Assembly (NCBI GenBank): GCA_021847855.1
Contig: JAJZOT010000059.1
Location: 1 to 8,237 of the forward strand
Source: Thermoplasmata archaeon
GTDB lineage: Archaea; Thermoplasmatota; Thermoplasmata; Thermoplasmatales; Thermoplasmataceae
Length of the DNA: 8,237 bases
Direction: 5' to 3'
Shown here: positions 5,822 to 8,237 of the stretch, in pieces
Layout: each line of letters starts with the position of its first letter
Numbering within the stretch: the first letter of the stretch is position 1
Position numbers and translations under genes: made by a program
Notes under the pieces: generated by a model
What the model was told of the DNA's origin: nothing
What the model saw: the letters and a program-made list of their open reading frames with translations, nothing else
Database searches by the model: none

Positions 5822-7494
5822 TAATCGCCACCTCCAATGATCTGGTTCGTTTCCGTCCTGTATTCAAGTATGTTATGAGGATCAGTTGTTGGTTCTCTTG
5901 ACCAGCTCTTTGTTATATTGTAAAGGAACACAAGCTGTCCTATTCCAATTATGACACCGCCAAGAATTGCGCTATCCTGATATACCTGGAACTGCGCGAA
6001 ATATCCTGCTACAGCCCTTGGCATTCCGATAAATCCGCCGACCTCCCATGACATGGACATGAGAAATGAACCTACTGCAGTTATGTAAAGGTGCCATTTT
6101 GCGAGACGTTCATCATATATCCTGCCGTTGGAAAATGTTGGAAACAGGAGATAGAAAACTGCTGCAGTTACTCCGAGAGTTACTCCAACAAAAACAAAAT
6201 GGAAATGTCCGGTCACAAAGTATGTTCCGTGCGCTATTTCATTAACTGACTGATTTGCCAGCATAACTCCTGAAACTCCGCCGAGGATGAAATCGAATAT
6301 TCCGTTAATAACAAAGAGCATGGGGGTCGTCAGCCTGATTTTCTTAGCGTTCCACATTGTTCCAATCATGTTGAAAACGGTAAGGGCTGATGGTATCACA
6401 ACGAGGAATGATGTTGTGGTAAAGAACAACACCCAGTCGATTCCAAGCCCGGAGTTGAGAAGATGGTGCCCCCAGACAACTTCACTTAGTATCATGAGCA
6501 GCCCGAGAGAAAATACTGCGGAGAAATAGCTGTATACTGGAGTTTCTGTAAATCTGGATATTATATCGTACATCAGTCCGAAAAACGGAAGAATTGCGAT
6601 GTAAACTATAGGATGTCCCCAGAACCAGAAGAGAATGGCAAATGTCAATGGGTTGCTTGACGATCCAGTGAAAAATATGGGATTGAACAGATCGTAGAAC
6701 AACATGCCGAGCCCAATCATAAGCGGGGGATCAGCAGATATTAACATGATAAGCGTAAAAACTACTGACCAGGCAAACACAGGCATCTTAGCAAGAGGAA
6801 TATCATCTGACCTGTCGATGAATATGATTTTTAATACTACAACGCTGGTCAAGGTTATTCCTATGAATATCATCTCCATCGCAATTATGGCGAGCCAGTC
6901 ATAGGCACCACCGCCGAATGGCTGCAATTGAAGTGAAAGAGGAGGGTACAAATACCATCTGGCACTTGATTTTGACACTAGAAACAGTGAACCGCCCAGA
7001 AACCACAACCAATAGCCAATCGATGAGAAGTGTCCCATGTTATCTCTTTTCAGCCTGAGATAGCTGGGCAATAAGTAATACGCAGAACCGAACGCAGATC
7101 CTATGGCGAACATGTATATCATCAGGACTGCGTGTTGTGTCAGAAAGATGTTGTAAATTATGGGATTAATAATGGTTGGATTCGGATCGGTGAGGCTTAC
7201 CCTCATTAATACGCCAAAAGCACCAGCCAGGAAGAGGAACATCAAAGATGTAAAGATATATCTGAGTCCAATGCTCTTTGCGTCATCGTAAACGAATATC
7301 GACCAGCTAAGTGGATGTGGTTTGCCATACATCTGTTCCCTGATGTAAGCGCCTCTCTCCGGGTAACCTTCATCTCTGGCCTTAATTTCAGCCGCCTCGT
7401 TCTTTGACGCAGCCAGATAGTACAGAAGGAACACTAAAATAGCCGCCAGGGAAGTAACAACAGATGCAGTTATTAAAAGAGTGAATGTGGACAT
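5821..7494 (-). CDS. coxA: Heme-copper terminal oxidase subunit I, B-type-like
   Basis: Subunit I binds two hemes and CuB and reduces oxygen to water while moving protons. All metal ligands are present in 557 residues: His121 (low-spin heme) in TQHAVLM, His294 and Tyr298 of the CuB His-Tyr pair in WGHPIVY, CuB His343 and His344 in WGHHLL, and His430 and His432 (high-spin and low-spin heme) in GTYFVTGHFHF. Ile296 replaces the Glu of A1-type oxidases, and there is no YS motif of A2 types. Thr372 replaces the K-channel Lys, and Ser369, Thr372 and Tyr309 align with the ba3-type proton path. An extra N-terminal membrane helix (4-28) and a charged loop of about 45 residues precede the canonical first helix (about 77-97). 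The heme-propionate region reads GMPRA, with one Arg instead of two. The ATG at 7494 follows the coxB stop by one base and has GGAGGTG ten bases upstream. Confidence 0.96.
   Translation of the reverse strand: MSTFTLLITASVVTSLAAILVFLLYYLAASKNEAAEIKARDEGYPERGAYIREQMYGKPHPLSWSIFVYDDAKSIGLRYIFTSLMFLFLAGAFGVLMRVSLTDPNPTIINPIIYNIFLTQHAVLMIYMFAIGSAFGSAYYLLPSYLRLKRDNMGHFSSIGYWLWFLGGSLFLVSKSSARWYLYPPLSLQLQPFGGGAYDWLAIIAMEMIFIGITLTSVVVLKIIFIDRSDDIPLAKMPVFAWSVVFTLIMLISADPPLMIGLGMLFYDLFNPIFFTGSSSNPLTFAILFWFWGHPIVYIAILPFFGLMYDIISRFTETPVYSYFSAVFSLGLLMILSEVVWGHHLLNSGLGIDWVLFFTTTSFLVVIPSALTVFNMIGTMWNAKKIRLTTPMLFVINGIFDFILGGVSGVMLANQSVNEIAHGTYFVTGHFHFVFVGVTLGVTAAVFYLLFPTFSNGRIYDERLAKWHLYITAVGSFLMSMSWEVGGFIGMPRAVAGYFAQFQVYQDSAILGGVIIGIGQLVFLYNITKSWSREPTTDPHNILEYRTETNQIIGGGD
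5828..5835 (-). promoter_or_regulatory. Ribosome binding site of the cupredoxin gene
   Basis: On the minus strand this reads GGAGGTGG, six bases before the ATG at 5821. It also encodes the Gly-Gly-Gly at the C-terminus of CoxA, so the oxidase tail and the downstream initiation signal share the same bases. Confidence 0.75.
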
Positions 7495-7495
7495 C

Positions 7496-7945
7496 TTAAG
7501 CGGACACCTCCATGTATCCCCTCATGAGGTAGTGATCCTTTCCGCAGTACTCGACGCATTCGAAAATATATTTACCTGCCTTTGTAGGTTCGAAGCTTAC
7601 CTGATTGGGGTGTCCAGGCACGGCGTAGACTTGAAGCCCAAGGGATGGTATCAGCAAATCATGGATAACGTCCTTGGACACTACCTGAAGAGTATAGTTA
7701 TGTCCAGCAGTAACGTATAGATAATCCGTGGAAGTGGTTCCATTTTGATATGTAAAACTCCATGCCCATTGATAACCGGTAACATTTATTATGGTTGAAT
7801 TAGCAGGCACGGTGCCATTATTTTCCGGTTGAGCAATGTTAACCTGGTGCCCGAGCACATAATTGAAGTTCAGAACTGCGGCACCCAAAAGAACCAGTAA
7901 GACACCTATTAACCAAAGGTATTCATGTGTAGATTTTGCACTCAT
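7496..7945 (-). CDS. coxB: Terminal oxidase subunit II with intact CuA site
   Basis: Subunit II accepts electrons from the external donor, here presumably the cupredoxin, and passes them to subunit I. The 149-residue protein has one N-terminal membrane helix (about 9-26) and an extracytoplasmic cupredoxin domain. The dinuclear CuA ligands are complete: His95 in DVIHDLLIP and Cys130, Glu132, Cys134, His138 and Met141 in CVEYCGKDHYLM. The aromatic electron-entry stretch is GYQWAWSF (57-64). A single helix and short length resemble ba3-type subunit II, not the two-helix A-type. Glu8, just before the helix, lies where ba3 oxidase has the Glu that opens its proton path; this alignment is by eye. 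The start overlaps the preceding gene's stop as ATGA, with AAGGAG ten bases upstream. It is the second gene of the operon. Confidence 0.95.
   Translation of the reverse strand: MSAKSTHEYLWLIGVLLVLLGAAVLNFNYVLGHQVNIAQPENNGTVPANSTIINVTGYQWAWSFTYQNGTTSTDYLYVTAGHNYTLQVVSKDVIHDLLIPSLGLQVYAVPGHPNQVSFEPTKAGKYIFECVEYCGKDHYLMRGYMEVSA
7505..7511 (-). promoter_or_regulatory. Ribosome binding site of coxA
   Basis: On the minus strand this reads GGAGGTG, a near-perfect complement to the 16S rRNA tail, ten bases before the coxA ATG at 7494 and within the 3' end of coxB. Confidence 0.75.
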
Positions 7946-8190
7946 CTGAAATCATCTCCTTCGATGGAATTGTCGCCGTATTTAATTACCGGATACATGA
8001 GAAACATAATTGAGAACGCTGCTGCAGCTATACCGGCAGACATGACATCATTTGCATCAGCACTGGCAGCAATTCCCGGGTATCCTGCAAACATCGTTGA
8101 GAAAAAGTAACCCAGAATGAAATAAGACGCTATCCCTATAAATATCGAAACAACCAAAAAGGTGACAATGAGTCTTCCCTTTTCATCCAT
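7942..8190 (-). CDS. Small two-helix membrane protein, first gene of the oxidase operon
   Basis: The 82-residue product is not recognised by family. It has two clear membrane segments (about 8-30 and 48-69) joined by a short loop containing AGYPGIAASADANDV (35-49), and an acidic C-terminus ending GDDFR. Such a hairpin would place both termini on the same side of the membrane. It lies at the head of the oxidase operon, overlaps coxB by four bases (ATGA), and is preceded by a strong TATA box, so it is almost surely a real gene. The likeliest role is an accessory oxidase subunit, comparable in size to small subunits such as IIa or IV of other oxidases, though no sequence similarity to those is claimed. 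The ATG at 8190 coincides with the expected transcription start, suggesting a leaderless message. Confidence 0.8.
   Translation of the reverse strand: MDEKGRLIVTFLVVSIFIGIASYFILGYFFSTMFAGYPGIAASADANDVMSAGIAAAAFSIMFLMYPVIKYGDNSIEGDDFR
7956..7961 (-). promoter_or_regulatory. Ribosome binding site of coxB
   Basis: On the minus strand this reads AAGGAG, ten bases before the coxB ATG at 7945 and inside the end of the preceding gene. Confidence 0.65.
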
Positions 8191-8210
8191 AAAGTTGCAT
8201 TAAACAACCT

Positions 8211-8219
8211 TATTTAAAC
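8211..8219 (-). promoter_or_regulatory. TATA box of the oxidase operon
   Basis: On the minus strand this reads GTTTAAATA, a near-consensus archaeal TATA box, preceded by an A-rich stretch that could be the BRE. Its centre lies about 25 bases before the ATG at 8190, so transcription would begin at or within a base or two of the start codon. No ribosome binding site lies between them, as expected for a leaderless first cistron. Confidence 0.75.
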
Positions 8220-8237
8220 TTTTTTTGGGTTTTAATA

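Noticed and set aside
7481..7720. Plus-strand open frame of 79 codons over coxB
   Set aside because: It is antisense to the CuA-binding part of coxB, whose ligands are all intact.
1..8237. CRISPR array, tRNA, rRNA or insertion sequence
   Set aside because: No regularly spaced repeats, cloverleaf-like sequence, transposase motifs or terminal inverted repeats were seen; almost all bases are in coherent genes.

Overview
The window looks archaeal, most likely an acidophilic Thermoplasmatales-type euryarchaeon (Ferroplasma/Acidiplasma/Cuniculiplasma-like). The grounds are a textbook archaeal TATA box about 26 bases before a start codon, a leaderless first cistron followed by cistrons with GGAGGTG ribosome binding sites, an archaeal-type RqcH/NEMF protein, and a terminal oxidase operon that carries its own membrane-anchored blue copper protein. 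The taxonomic placement is inference; the domain-level placement is much firmer.

Left edge (1-667, minus strand): the N-terminal 222 codons of an RqcH/Rqc2-type ribosome quality control protein, running off the window. A 111-base divergent spacer (668-778) separates it from a small plus-strand cluster (779-2218). That cluster encodes a CoxG-like SRPBCC protein, an alpha/beta-hydrolase-like protein that seems to lack its catalytic serine, and a hotdog-fold acyl-CoA thioesterase. These suggest handling of lipid or acyl groups, but no pathway can be named.

Right part (2236-8190, minus strand): a tightly packed seven-gene respiratory operon read from right to left. In transcription order it holds an 82-residue two-helix membrane protein, CoxB (CuA subunit II), CoxA (heme-copper subunit I), a cupredoxin with one anchor helix, CtaB (heme farnesyl/prenyl transferase), a 494-residue polytopic membrane protein of unknown function with a Cys-Gln-Cys motif, and a CPBP/CAAX-protease-like membrane protein. 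Junctions are ATGA, TAAGATG, TAATG or short overlaps, so co-transcription from the TATA box at 8211-8219 is very likely.

How it fits together: the cupredoxin probably delivers electrons to the CuA centre of CoxB, and CoxA reduces oxygen. CtaB makes the prenylated heme that CoxA would use. The small leading protein may be an extra subunit, and the 494-residue protein is a candidate assembly or cofactor-handling factor. CoxA lacks the glutamate of A-type oxidases and the K-channel lysine, but has the Ser-x-x-Thr and Tyr arrangement of the B-type (ba3-like) proton path. The two clusters converge at 2219-2235 with no obvious structured terminator.
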